From Marinobacterium_D sp050908845 (GTDB lineage: Bacteria; Pseudomonadota; Gammaproteobacteria; Pseudomonadales; Balneatricaceae), in contig NZ_CP194171.1 of assembly GCF_050908845.1 (NCBI RefSeq), positions 3,224,001 through 3,288,000 of the forward strand: DNA of 64,000 nt. Direction: 5' to 3'. The position numbers and the translations under genes were made by a program. Positions within the stretch are counted from its first letter, which is position 1. Every line of letters begins with the position of its first letter. Positions 1 through 8,185 of the stretch are shown here, in pieces. Below the pieces are notes generated by a model. It was given only the letters and a program-made list of their open reading frames with translations, did not search any database and was not told where the DNA came from.

Positions 1-162
1 GAGCAGGCTGGTTTTACCGGCGCCGGATGGGCCGATCAGCGCCACCTTTTCACCGGTATGGATCTGCAGATCGATGCTATGGAGAATAGGGTTCCCGCCG
101 AGCGAGAGCGATTCACCCGCCAGCCGGAACACCGTTTTGCTCTTGGTTTGGAGCGTGCTCAT
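1..162 (-). CDS. ABC transporter ATP-binding protein, N-terminal part (PhnC-like, selenate/phosphonate type)
   Basis: This is the first 54 residues of an ABC ATPase whose gene runs off the left edge of the window. The visible part starts MSTLQTKSKTVF and reaches a Walker A motif, GPSGAGKTSLL, right at the edge. The start lies only 2 bases after the stop of the binding-protein gene at 165, so the two are co-transcribed. By context it would energise uptake of the ligand of that binding protein, with the permease expected further left. The ATPase call is firm. The substrate (selenate or another oxyanion, or phosphonate) is inferred only from the selD/mnmH neighbourhood. Confidence 0.85.
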   Translation of the reverse strand, partial: MSTLQTKSKTVFRLAGESLSLGGNPILHSIDLQIHTGEKVALIGPSGAGKTSLL

Positions 163-164
163 CT

Positions 165-1019
165 TCAGTCCAGCAGACCGATCGCCTTGGCGGTTGCTTC
201 GATCGGCGCATAGTCGTCGTTGGACGCCGGCACAAAGCTTTCACGCGGGAAGCTTGCAAGCAGGTCCGGATCGTCCATGCCCAGCAGCGCTTCGCGTACC
301 TTAGACTTGAAACCGTCGCCAAAGCGCTCGTTCACATCGCCACGGATGGTCCACTGGTAATCCGGGTAGGTCGGCGTGGTCCAGATCACTTTCACTTTCT
401 CTTCGTCGACCTTGCCCTCTTCCTTCTCTTTCTCCCAGACGGCGAAGTTCACTGCGCCGATCTCGTAAGCGCCGGACTGAACCTGGGCGATGGTACGGCT
501 GTGGTCGCCGGAGAAGCCGACACGGGAGAACACCTCTTCAGGTGCCGCGTTGAAGTGCTCGCGCAGGTAGAACTCAGGCATCAGACGGCCGGAGGTGGAG
601 CCCTTGGAGCCGAAGGTGAAGGTCTTGCCCTTGATCTCAGCGCTCAGCTCATCGCCCGCTTCCAGGCCGGTGGAGGTATTGGCGATGATGTAGGATTTAA
701 AGAACTGGTCTTCATAACCCTGGGCCAGGGCTTCGGAATCCGGCACCAGACGACGTGCCTGCACGCCGGACAGACCGCCAAACCAGGCCAGCTGCACCTG
801 ATCGTTACGGAAGGCGGTGATCGCGGCAGCATAGGATTTCACCGGAATGTACTTCACATCCACATCGAGCTGCTCGCTCAGGTAGTCGGCCACCTTGCCG
901 AAACGTTCCTGCAGACGGGATTCATCGGCATCGGGAATCGCCGTGAAGACAAAAGTATCGGCCTGTGCCAGCGCCGGCAGCAGTGCGATTGCAGCGGTAA
1001 TTTTGCGAAGAAATGACAT
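165..1019 (-). CDS. Periplasmic binding protein of putative selenate ABC transporter (PhnD family)
   Basis: This 284-residue protein has a clear signal peptide (MSFLRKITAAIALLPALAQA, cleavage before DTFVF) and the PhnD/phosphonate-binding fold signature: an early FTAIPDAD strand, then KVADYLSEQLDVDVKYIPVKSY, and a central GSKGSTSGRLMPEFYL segment. PhnD-like proteins that sit beside selD and mnmH form a recognised family proposed to import selenate, and this gene has exactly that neighbourhood: mnmH lies 25 bp upstream and the ATPase gene 2 bp downstream. The protein would deliver selenium oxyanion from the periplasm to the membrane complex. Selenate as ligand is a genomic-context proposal. 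Phosphonate or phosphite remains possible. Confidence 0.8.
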   Translation of the reverse strand: MSFLRKITAAIALLPALAQADTFVFTAIPDADESRLQERFGKVADYLSEQLDVDVKYIPVKSYAAAITAFRNDQVQLAWFGGLSGVQARRLVPDSEALAQGYEDQFFKSYIIANTSTGLEAGDELSAEIKGKTFTFGSKGSTSGRLMPEFYLREHFNAAPEEVFSRVGFSGDHSRTIAQVQSGAYEIGAVNFAVWEKEKEEGKVDEEKVKVIWTTPTYPDYQWTIRGDVNERFGDGFKSKVREALLGMDDPDLLASFPRESFVPASNDDYAPIEATAKAIGLLD

Positions 1020-1044
1020 GATTGCTCCTTGTCAGTAGTAAAAG

Positions 1045-2154
1045 TCAGACGTCCTTTGCCGCAAGATACTCACGCACCTCTTCACGGTTGCCGGTAAATT
1101 CAATTCTGCCCTTTCGGTTACGCAGTTGGTAGTCGTACATGGGATCGTAATAGTCCACCAGAAGCCCCAGGATCCAGTCCCAGTGCATCTCCGGGTCACC
1201 CTTGCGGTGACGCTCCAGCGCGCGCTCCATCAGTTCAGCGGCTTCCCGGTAACGCACGCCGCCGAGACGTTTGCGTACACGATAAAGCGACTGGACCAGG
1301 TCATCGGCAAAGGCCTCAAACCCTTCCTCTTCACCCAGGGCACGCTGCCACTTGACCAGTTTGTCGAGAATATAATTGTGGAAACTGTGCTCGACGCGCT
1401 CTTCCAGCGACACCTCCAGCACCACCAGCGGGCTCAGCTCCATGGCGTGCTGCAGCTCCGGTGGCAGCGCGCAACGGCCAACCAGACGGCCTTCGTCTTC
1501 CAGCAGTATCGGCGCCCCTGCAGCCACCGCCTGGCTGTGTTTGGCCTTGAGCAGATCGATCGCGAGGGCGTTTTCGAAATTCAGCTGTGTCGGCTGGCCA
1601 CCCGGCAGACGGCCAAAGCTGGAGCCTCGATGATGGGCCAGCCCTTCCAGATCGACGCTGTAGGAGAACTCGTTGATCATATCGGTCTTGTTGCAGCCGG
1701 TTTTACCCGCCAGCAGCAACAGCGGCTGGTGTGCGCAGATCTGTTCAAACTCGTGCAGCAGGTACTGGCGCATCGCCTTGTAACCGCCGCTGATACGCGG
1801 GTAATCACAGCCGGCCTCGTGCATCCACTGCTGACAGGTCTGGCTGCGCAGTCCGCCGCGCCAGCAGTAGAGATAGCCCTGGGGATTGCGCTCGGCGAAA
1901 TCGACCCAGGCGGAAACGCGTTTCTCTTTGACCTCACCGCATACCAGGCTGTGGCCCAGTTCGATCGCCGCCTGCTGGCCCTTCTGCTTGTAGCAGGTGC
2001 CCACCTGGGCGCGCTCATCGTTGGTCATCAGCGGCAGGCTGACGCTGGTCGGGAGGGCGCCCTTCTCGAACTCCACCGGCGCGCGGGTATCGATCAGCGG
2101 GATATCGTTAAGAAAAATGTCGAGGAAATCCCCGGTGTCCGGACGATGACTCAC
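1045..2154 (-). CDS. mnmH: tRNA 2-selenouridine synthase
   Basis: This is MnmH (SelU, YbbB), 369 residues. It replaces sulfur with selenium at the wobble 2-thiouridine of tRNAs for Lys, Glu and Gln through a geranylated intermediate, using selenophosphate from SelD. The N-terminal rhodanese domain (about 10-135) carries the catalytic Cys97 in YLYCWRGGLRS. A P-loop-like segment follows at about 150-157, read as GKTGCNKT, where Asn stands in place of the usual Gly before the Lys. The start codon overlaps the selD stop by 4 bases (ATGA type), so translation is coupled. With no selA or selB in view, tRNA modification is the visible use of selenium. Confidence 0.95.
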   Translation of the reverse strand: MSHRPDTGDFLDIFLNDIPLIDTRAPVEFEKGALPTSVSLPLMTNDERAQVGTCYKQKGQQAAIELGHSLVCGEVKEKRVSAWVDFAERNPQGYLYCWRGGLRSQTCQQWMHEAGCDYPRISGGYKAMRQYLLHEFEQICAHQPLLLLAGKTGCNKTDMINEFSYSVDLEGLAHHRGSSFGRLPGGQPTQLNFENALAIDLLKAKHSQAVAAGAPILLEDEGRLVGRCALPPELQHAMELSPLVVLEVSLEERVEHSFHNYILDKLVKWQRALGEEEGFEAFADDLVQSLYRVRKRLGGVRYREAAELMERALERHRKGDPEMHWDWILGLLVDYYDPMYDYQLRNRKGRIEFTGNREEVREYLAAKDV

Positions 2155-3206
2155 GCGCCAACCTCACCTTCCACATGAACCCGGTACTCACCGCCCGCCG
2201 CAAGCAGCTCACCGATACAGAGGTTTGCGACGCCCTGCTCCGCCAGCAGTACTTCAAGCGTTTCCGCTTTTGCAGGATCCACGGCGATCAGCAGGCCACC
2301 GCTGGTCTGCGGATCACAAAGCAGGTGGCGTGCGGCCTCCGCCATATCAGCCAGCTTGTGGCCGTAGCTGTCCAGGTTGCGCAGCGTACCGCCCGGGATA
2401 CAGCCCTGGGCCAGGTAATCCAGCGCTTCAGGAATCACCGGGACAGATCCGGCATCGATACGGGCGTCCACACCACTGCCCTCGCACACTTCCACCAGGT
2501 GGCCCATCAGGCCAAAGCCGGTGACATCAGTGATGGCGTTAACGCCCTCCAGCCGGGAAACCTCGGCGCCGATGCGGTTCATCTGGCACATGATATCCCG
2601 CGCCAGGAAGGCGTGCTCATCACGCAGCTTTTTCTGCTTCTGCGCCGTGGTCAGGATACCGATACCCAGCGGCTTGGTGAGATAGAGCTTGTCACCCGGT
2701 TTGGCCGAATCGTTCTGTTTCAGCTGCTCGCGGGTGGTCAGGCCGGTCACGGCCAGGCCGAAAATCGGCTCCGGCGCATCGATGCTGTGCCCGCCCGCCA
2801 GTGGAATACCGGCATCGGCGCAGGCCTGACGGCCGCCGTCCACCACCTGCTGTGCGATTTCAGGACCGAGCTTGTCGATCGGCCAACCGAGAATGGCGAT
2901 CGCCATCAGCGGTTTGCCGCCCATGGCGTAGATATCGCTGATCGCATTAGTGGCGGCGATGCGTCCGAAGTCGAAGGGATCATCGACAATCGGCATAAAA
3001 AAGTCGGTCGTGCTCAACACCACCTGACCATCACCCAGGTCGTAAGCGGCCGCATCATCCTTGCTGGCGTTGCCCACCAGCAGGTTGGGCGAATCCGGCA
3101 GCGACAGCTGGGACGCCAGAATACGATCCAGTACCTTGGGAGAGATCTTGCAACCGCAGCCAGCACCGTGGCTGTACTCGGTCAGGCGGACGGGGGTGTC
3201 GGACAT
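2151..3206 (-). CDS. selD: Selenide, water dikinase (selenophosphate synthase)
   Basis: SelD makes selenophosphate from selenide and ATP. The chosen start gives MSDTPVRLTEYSHGAGCGCK, which aligns with E. coli SelD, with catalytic Cys17 and Lys20, so this is a cysteine and not a selenocysteine form. Upstream in-frame codons could add 34 residues, but they lack similarity, and a GGAG ribosome site precedes the chosen ATG. The length of 351 residues fits the family. Other expected features are DFFMPIVDDPFDFGRIAATNA and GGHSIDAPEPIFG. It is the first gene of the operon selD-mnmH-binding protein-ATPase. Confidence 0.96.
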   Translation of the reverse strand: MSDTPVRLTEYSHGAGCGCKISPKVLDRILASQLSLPDSPNLLVGNASKDDAAAYDLGDGQVVLSTTDFFMPIVDDPFDFGRIAATNAISDIYAMGGKPLMAIAILGWPIDKLGPEIAQQVVDGGRQACADAGIPLAGGHSIDAPEPIFGLAVTGLTTREQLKQNDSAKPGDKLYLTKPLGIGILTTAQKQKKLRDEHAFLARDIMCQMNRIGAEVSRLEGVNAITDVTGFGLMGHLVEVCEGSGVDARIDAGSVPVIPEALDYLAQGCIPGGTLRNLDSYGHKLADMAEAARHLLCDPQTSGGLLIAVDPAKAETLEVLLAEQGVANLCIGELLAAGGEYRVHVEGEVGA

Positions 3207-3441
3207 GCTCGGACTCCGGGATAAATCGGGAGGTGAATGATACGAACTAGCGCGGCATTTGTCAGTGTAAACCCATGGGTTCGGCCGATTAAACGCCGAC
3301 AAACGCACCTTGAATCACTTTAACAGCCGTGTAAAAGCGCGCTGGTAAACACCCGGTGTAGATCCACATAAAACCTGGCGCTGTATAAAGCGACTAAACT
3401 GTCCTCACATTCTTCAATTCCACCCGCTGAAGGAGAACACC

Positions 3442-4035
3442 TTGGCTATCAAAATCGTCACTATCTGCGGCAGCGTTCGCCCCGGTAACTACACCGCGAA
3501 AGCCCTGGCCGTTGCACTGGATGAACTGAAAAAATACCCGGAAGTTGAGGTTAGCGCGGTCCATCTCGAAGAGCTCGATCTGCCACTCTCCGGCATGGAG
3601 GCCCGCAAACCGGAAGCGATCGAGGAGTTTCAGGCAACTGTCAAAAGCGCCACCGGCGTGATTCTCGCCTCACCGGAATACCATGGCGGTATCAGCAGCC
3701 CGATGAAGCTGGCCATCGACAACCTGGGCTTTCCCAGCGTGCTGGCCGACAAACCGGTCTCGATCCTTGGCGTTGCCGCCGGCGTGATCGGCGCGATCAA
3801 ATCCACCGAACAACTGCGCGGTATCTGCTCCCACGTCGGCGCACTGCCGCTGCCGATGGTGGTGTCGGTGGCCAAGGTGCAACAGGTGTTTGATGAGGAT
3901 GGCAACTGCCTCGACGAGAACATGGATAACCTGATCCGCAGCTCGGCCCGCAACCTGATCGAGTTCCTCAAGGATACGGTCTGCGCCAAGGTCAGCCTGG
4001 AAGAGATCCTGCGTGAGCAGGGAGAGGCGCACTGA
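3442..4035 (+). CDS. NADPH-dependent FMN reductase family protein
   Basis: This is a 197-residue flavodoxin-fold reductase. The N-terminal GSVRPGNYT loop binds the FMN phosphate, and the later SPEYHGGISSPMKLAID segment is the family signature near the isoalloxazine ring. It starts at TTG, chosen because a strong AAGGAG lies 6 bases upstream and no ATG fits. It would reduce FMN, quinones or another acceptor with NAD(P)H in the cytoplasm. It stands alone on plus, divergent from selD, and its stop abuts the stop of the convergent glycosyltransferase gene with no gap. The physiological acceptor cannot be read from the sequence. Confidence 0.88.
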   Translation: MAIKIVTICGSVRPGNYTAKALAVALDELKKYPEVEVSAVHLEELDLPLSGMEARKPEAIEEFQATVKSATGVILASPEYHGGISSPMKLAIDNLGFPSVLADKPVSILGVAAGVIGAIKSTEQLRGICSHVGALPLPMVVSVAKVQQVFDEDGNCLDENMDNLIRSSARNLIEFLKDTVCAKVSLEEILREQGEAH

Positions 4036-5178
4036 TCACTCCGTCGCCCCGCTGGTCAGCGCGCAAAACAGCTCCGCATAGCGGGGCTTGAGCGCACTCC
4101 AGCTGAACCCCGCCACCGACGCCGGCTCAACAGCGCCAGCTTTTAATGTCTCAGCCTGTCGCTCGATCAGATCCGCCGCCGAGCCCGCTTCGCGCTGGAT
4201 ATCCTTTCCGCAGTCCCTGTACAGGTAAGCCTCTGTAAAAAGCTCCGGGTAAACCTGCCGCGCCGGCAGCGCCGGTATACAGCCCTGGGCGACAGCCTCT
4301 AGCACGGAAAGCCCCTGAAACTCATGAGTGGCGGTCGAGAGCAGGATATCGCCGCCTCTGAGCCAGCCCAGATAGGCCTCACGGCTTTCCGCATAGCCAC
4401 ACTGATCGAGGCGGTGGCTGAACTCCCCGGCGATCAGATCAAACTCCTTGGGACTGTTGCGAAAACGCTCACCGAGAATACAGAGGCGAAAATCCGTTCC
4501 TCTGGCTTCCAGCTCGCGCAGAATCGCCAGCAGACGGTCAGGCCCCTTGTCGAACTCCCATCGGGCGGCCCAGACAATCCGGATCGGATCATCTTGTTTC
4601 AGACTGCCGGATCTCTGCGGCCAGACTTCATTTGCGCTGTCGGTCCTCTCAAAAGCGCTATCCGGCAGAGGCACCGGCACCACGCTGGAGTGGGCTTCGA
4701 TCTGCTCAATCAATCCAGGCGGCACCTGGTCCGGCAGTTTTGCCAGCAGCTTTTTAGCGCCCTGAAGCAGGGTATTGCGGTTGTAGTGGGAGTTGAACAG
4801 TACCCGGTCCGCGCACAGTGCGTTGTAGATATTCAGCAGCTGGGGTTCAACACTGCGAAATTCCCGCCCTGACTCGGGGTAGGCAAACTGGTTCTCGTGG
4901 AAATACACCAGCGTCGGGATCTGCCCCAGCGAAGGCACGAAGCCGCGCAGGCTGGTCAGATCCACCATGGAAGTAGCCACTACAAGGTCGTAGGGCTGAC
5001 TTAGCAATTCGCGCTCAGAAAACGCCCAGCTCAGGCTGTTGCCGCGAATACGCCAGCTGAAATAGCGCGCCGGCAGCGACAGCTCGGTCCAGTCGTGTTC
5101 GGGGAAAGCGTTCACCAGGCCTTTGCGCCAGGCACGGTGGCTGGCGGCATCATAGGCGGACAAAAGCAGAATACGCAT
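4036..5178 (-). CDS. tRNA-queuosine alpha-mannosyltransferase-like glycosyltransferase
   Basis: This 380-residue GT-B fold glycosyltransferase opens with MRILLLSAYDAASHRAWRKG and HDWTELSLPARYFSWRIRGN, the N-terminal signature of the DUF3524/GTDC1 family. The vertebrate member, QTMAN, mannosylates queuosine in tRNA-Asp. The C-terminal half has a typical donor-binding domain (RIVWAARWEFDKGPDRLLAIL, then EFQGLSVLEAVAQGC). The length equals the family norm. The protein is cytoplasmic, with no signal or membrane segment. It is followed 26 bp later in the transcription-upstream direction by an alkyltransferase-like gene on the same strand. The substrate in bacteria is not established here: mannosyl-queuosine tRNA is an inference from the family. 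Confidence 0.82.
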   Translation of the reverse strand: MRILLLSAYDAASHRAWRKGLVNAFPEHDWTELSLPARYFSWRIRGNSLSWAFSERELLSQPYDLVVATSMVDLTSLRGFVPSLGQIPTLVYFHENQFAYPESGREFRSVEPQLLNIYNALCADRVLFNSHYNRNTLLQGAKKLLAKLPDQVPPGLIEQIEAHSSVVPVPLPDSAFERTDSANEVWPQRSGSLKQDDPIRIVWAARWEFDKGPDRLLAILRELEARGTDFRLCILGERFRNSPKEFDLIAGEFSHRLDQCGYAESREAYLGWLRGGDILLSTATHEFQGLSVLEAVAQGCIPALPARQVYPELFTEAYLYRDCGKDIQREAGSAADLIERQAETLKAGAVEPASVAGFSWSALKPRYAELFCALTSGATE

Positions 5179-5204
5179 GCAGATAATCAGAGCCGTCGAG
5201 AGGA

Positions 5205-5510
5205 TTAAACACCGAAGGTCGCAAGGTTTACGCGACCCGCGATAAACACCACGCCCTCAGCTTCCAGCGCCTCGCGCTGACGCTGGTAGGCGCTGCTGTC
5301 TTTGGGGAAGGAGAGCTCGCCCTTGGCGTTGAGCACCCGAAACCAGGGCAGTGTACTACCGGCTGGCAGGTGCTTGAGCACCGTACCGACATAACGCGCA
5401 TGCCGCGGCGCCCCGGCCAGTGCCGCGACCTGGCCGTAGGTGGCGACCCTTCCCTGCGGAATTGCCGCCACCACCTGCCAGATACGCTCGTTGAGATTAT
5501 CCTGCTGCAT
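5205..5510 (-). CDS. Alkyltransferase-like protein (ATL, MGMT-related, non-catalytic)
   Basis: This is a 101-residue member of the MGMT DNA-binding family. It has the helix-turn-helix region GRVATYGQVAALAGAPRHARYVG. Where true O6-alkylguanine methyltransferases carry the PCHR nucleophile, it reads PWFRV, so it lacks the acceptor cysteine. ATL proteins of this kind flip and bind O6-alkylguanine lesions and hand them to nucleotide excision repair. The length matches E. coli Atl. It lies upstream of the mannosyltransferase gene on the same strand with a 26-bp gap, so the two may share a transcript. That pairing has no obvious functional logic. Confidence 0.9.
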   Translation of the reverse strand: MQQDNLNERIWQVVAAIPQGRVATYGQVAALAGAPRHARYVGTVLKHLPAGSTLPWFRVLNAKGELSFPKDSSAYQRQREALEAEGVVFIAGRVNLATFGV

Positions 5511-5557
5511 CAGCCAACCGGGTCAGTGCAGCTGTTGAGCGAGCCTTACCAGCACAC

Positions 5558-6484
5558 TCACGCCAGGCCGCGCAACCAGTCATTGGAGGGCGCAAAGAAC
5601 GCGGCACCGGAAACGGCCCGGGTGAACTCCAGAATACGGTCGGCATGCCCCTCTTCATCACCATTCACCATGCTGTTGAGCATCAGCTCGAAGTGCTCCG
5701 GCGTGCGGCAGGTGCTGACAAACACCAGTCCCTTACACTTGGAATCACCGTAGGGCATGCTGTGACGCAGGATCTCCAGGGAGTTGCCTTCGGCGTCTTT
5801 CAGCGAGGTACGCTTGGTATGCGCGTGGGGAGACTTCTTGTCACCGGGATACTCGATATTGTCCGCCTTGGTGCGGCCGTAGGCGTCTTCCTGCTCTTTC
5901 ACCGGCATCCGGTTCCAGGCATCCAGATCATGTTCGTAGACCTGCACATGCAGGTAGCTGCCACCTTCAAAGTCCGGGTCTTCATCACCGACCAGCGCAA
6001 CCTCGAGACGATCATCACCTTGCGGGTTTTCCGTACCGTCGACAAAGCCGGTCATATCGCGGGCATCCTTGTAGCGGAAGCCGTGGATCTCCTGCGCCAG
6101 GGTTGCGGCCCCTGCCAGCGCACTGGTGATATCGGCGGCAAACTCGAAACAGGCATCGTGGCTGTCGGCGCGGACCATCAGCAGCAGATCCACCGGCGTG
6201 GAAGGCGCCACGCGGATACCGTTCTCCAGCACCGGGAACGGACGCAGCAGAGCCGGGCGCGCCTGGGGGTTGATACGGTCCCAGTAAGCGGAGCCGATGG
6301 CCGCGGTCAGGTGAAGATTGGCCTCCGGCATCTCGGCACGCAGTGCCTCGACCCTCTGCGGCAGCTGAGCCAGCACCTTGCGCACCTGCGCTTCGCTACC
6401 CGGTTCATGAGTGCCGTTAAAGAACAGAAACTGTGCATCCCGACTGGATTCGGCGATAACGCCCGACTGATAATCCCGTTTCAT
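5558..6484 (-). CDS. DyP-type heme peroxidase (YfeX-like)
   Basis: This is a 308-residue dye-decolourising peroxidase. It carries the family signature GFVDGTENPQGDD, which supplies the distal catalytic Asp, and the proximal heme region HAHTKRTSLKDAEGNS followed by ILRHSMPYG. It has no signal peptide, so it is cytoplasmic, as for YfeX. These enzymes use hydrogen peroxide to oxidise phenolics, dyes or porphyrins. An AT-containing stretch read on minus as TATACT near 6562 could be the -10 element. It is probably a single-gene unit. The physiological substrate is unknown. Confidence 0.93.
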   Translation of the reverse strand: MKRDYQSGVIAESSRDAQFLFFNGTHEPGSEAQVRKVLAQLPQRVEALRAEMPEANLHLTAAIGSAYWDRINPQARPALLRPFPVLENGIRVAPSTPVDLLLMVRADSHDACFEFAADITSALAGAATLAQEIHGFRYKDARDMTGFVDGTENPQGDDRLEVALVGDEDPDFEGGSYLHVQVYEHDLDAWNRMPVKEQEDAYGRTKADNIEYPGDKKSPHAHTKRTSLKDAEGNSLEILRHSMPYGDSKCKGLVFVSTCRTPEHFELMLNSMVNGDEEGHADRILEFTRAVSGAAFFAPSNDWLRGLA

Positions 6485-6615
6485 CTAGCTCTTCCTTTTA
6501 CCGATATCGTCCGGCAAGCGGTCTCGCGTTACCCGGACTGCGATCAAGATTGCAGCAGAGTATAACAGCAAGAAAAGAACGACGAACCCGTCGGGCGCAC
6601 CGCCCTGCTGCCGGG

Positions 6616-8061
6616 TCAGAGCACCACGGCAGCGATCCAGCCGAATACCAGCAGCGGCAGGTTATAGTGCAGGAAGGTCGGTACCACGGTATCCCAGATA
6701 TGGTTGTGCTGGCCGTCCACGTTTAGGCCCGAGGTCGGCCCCAGCGTGGAATCGGAGGCGGGAGACCCGGCATCGCCAAGCGCCCCGGCGGTTCCCACCA
6801 GGGCAACAACGGCAACCGGCGAGAAACCCAGCTGAATCGCCAGCGGCACGAAGATCACGGCGATAATCGGTACCGTGGAGAACGAGGATCCGATACCCAT
6901 GGTGATCAGCAGACCGACGATCAGCATGGCCAGCGCCGCCAGCGCTCGGCTGCCATCAACCAGGCCGGCAGCCGCTGAAACCAGGGTATCGATATCACCG
7001 CTGTCGCGGAGTACCTGAGCAAAGCCGCTGGCAGCGATCATGATAAAGCCGACCATCGCCATCATCTTCATCCCCTCGACGAAGGCGTCATCGCCCTCCT
7101 GCCACTTCAGCACGCCGGACAGGGAGAAGATCAGAAAGCCCACCATGCCGCCGAACACCATGGAATCGGTCAGCAGCTGTACGACGAACGCCGCCGCCAG
7201 AGCGATCAACGCAACAACCAGCGTCTTCGGCGAATAGGGAGCGCCGGTACTCTCGGTGCGCTCGATACGGCTCAGATCGTAATCGCGTTTGCCGCGATAG
7301 CTGATAAACACCGCCACCAGCAGCCCGAGCAGCATACCGCAGGCAGGAATCGCCATGGCGGACAGCGGGCTGATGCCACTGGTATCCATGCCGCTCTGCT
7401 GGATGCTGCTGAGCAGAATCTCGTTCAGGTAGATCGATCCGAAACCCACCGGCAGCAGCATATAGGGCGTCACCAGACCAAAGGTCAGCACACAGGCCAC
7501 CAGCCGGCGATCCATCTGCAGGCGTGCCATAACAAACAGCAGCGGCGGCACCAGCAGCGGAATAAAGGCGATATGGATCGGCACGATATTCTGCGACGAA
7601 ATCGCCGCCAGCAGCAGAATCGCGGTGACCCCGTAGCGCACCAGCCCCAGATGGCGGGCATCCTCGCCCCTGCCGATGGCACCGGCCACTTTGTCGGCCA
7701 GCATATGCGGAATACCGGATTTGGAGATCGCCACGGCGAAGGCACCCAGCATGGCGTAACTCAGGGCGATCTGGGCGCCGCCCCCGATACCGGTGTTAAA
7801 TGAGCCGATGGTTGCTTCAATACTGTGCCCACTGATCACGCCGGCCAACACTGCTGCGGTAATCAGGGAGATCACCACGTTCACACGCATCAGGCTGAGC
7901 ACGATCATCACCAGCACGCTGACCAGAACAGCGTTCAGGCCCAGGCTACCGGGCGACAGCGTGGCGTAACAAAGATAGGCGGCAATCGCCGTAAAAAGGA
8001 TAACGACACTCCGGGAGACGCCCGCTTTAGACGTAGCGCCGGAGGGTAACTCGTAGTTCAT
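6616..8061 (-). CDS. Na+/H+ antiporter NhaC-family membrane transporter
   Basis: This integral membrane protein of about 481 residues has roughly 11-12 hydrophobic helices and the C-terminal signature GSPASDSTLGPTSGLNVDGQ of the Na_H_antiporter (NhaC/YuiF-like) family. The ATG at 8061 (MNYELPSG) is preferred over a start 19 codons earlier because a GAGGT ribosome site lies just before it and the added residues are not conserved-looking. Some relatives transport amino acids such as histidine rather than exchanging cations, so the substrate is open. It lies downstream of the lig operon, separated from ligB by a strong terminator, and is therefore probably transcribed independently. Confidence 0.88.
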   Translation of the reverse strand: MNYELPSGATSKAGVSRSVVILFTAIAAYLCYATLSPGSLGLNAVLVSVLVMIVLSLMRVNVVISLITAAVLAGVISGHSIEATIGSFNTGIGGGAQIALSYAMLGAFAVAISKSGIPHMLADKVAGAIGRGEDARHLGLVRYGVTAILLLAAISSQNIVPIHIAFIPLLVPPLLFVMARLQMDRRLVACVLTFGLVTPYMLLPVGFGSIYLNEILLSSIQQSGMDTSGISPLSAMAIPACGMLLGLLVAVFISYRGKRDYDLSRIERTESTGAPYSPKTLVVALIALAAAFVVQLLTDSMVFGGMVGFLIFSLSGVLKWQEGDDAFVEGMKMMAMVGFIMIAASGFAQVLRDSGDIDTLVSAAAGLVDGSRALAALAMLIVGLLITMGIGSSFSTVPIIAVIFVPLAIQLGFSPVAVVALVGTAGALGDAGSPASDSTLGPTSGLNVDGQHNHIWDTVVPTFLHYNLPLLVFGWIAAVVL

Positions 8062-8120
8062 ACCGGACCTCGTGAAAATTTGAGGCGGGTATTTTATAGA
8101 CAACTGCGGCTCACGCACAT

Positions 8121-8153
8121 AAAAAAGCGGCGCCCTTTTCAGGACGCCGCTTT
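8121..8153 (-). terminator. Rho-independent terminator after ligB
   Basis: A perfect 9-bp stem AAAGCGGCG/CGCCGCTTT (8124-8132 with 8145-8153) is followed, reading the minus strand, by a run of T from 8126 to 8121. It ends the ligJ-to-ligB transcript. Confidence 0.9.
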
Positions 8154-8185
8154 ACTCTCCTTACACAATTCTTAATCGCTGGCGA

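Noticed and set aside
2151..3206. SelD as a selenoprotein
   Set aside because: The active site codon gives Cys17 (GAGCGCK). No in-frame TGA is present at that position.
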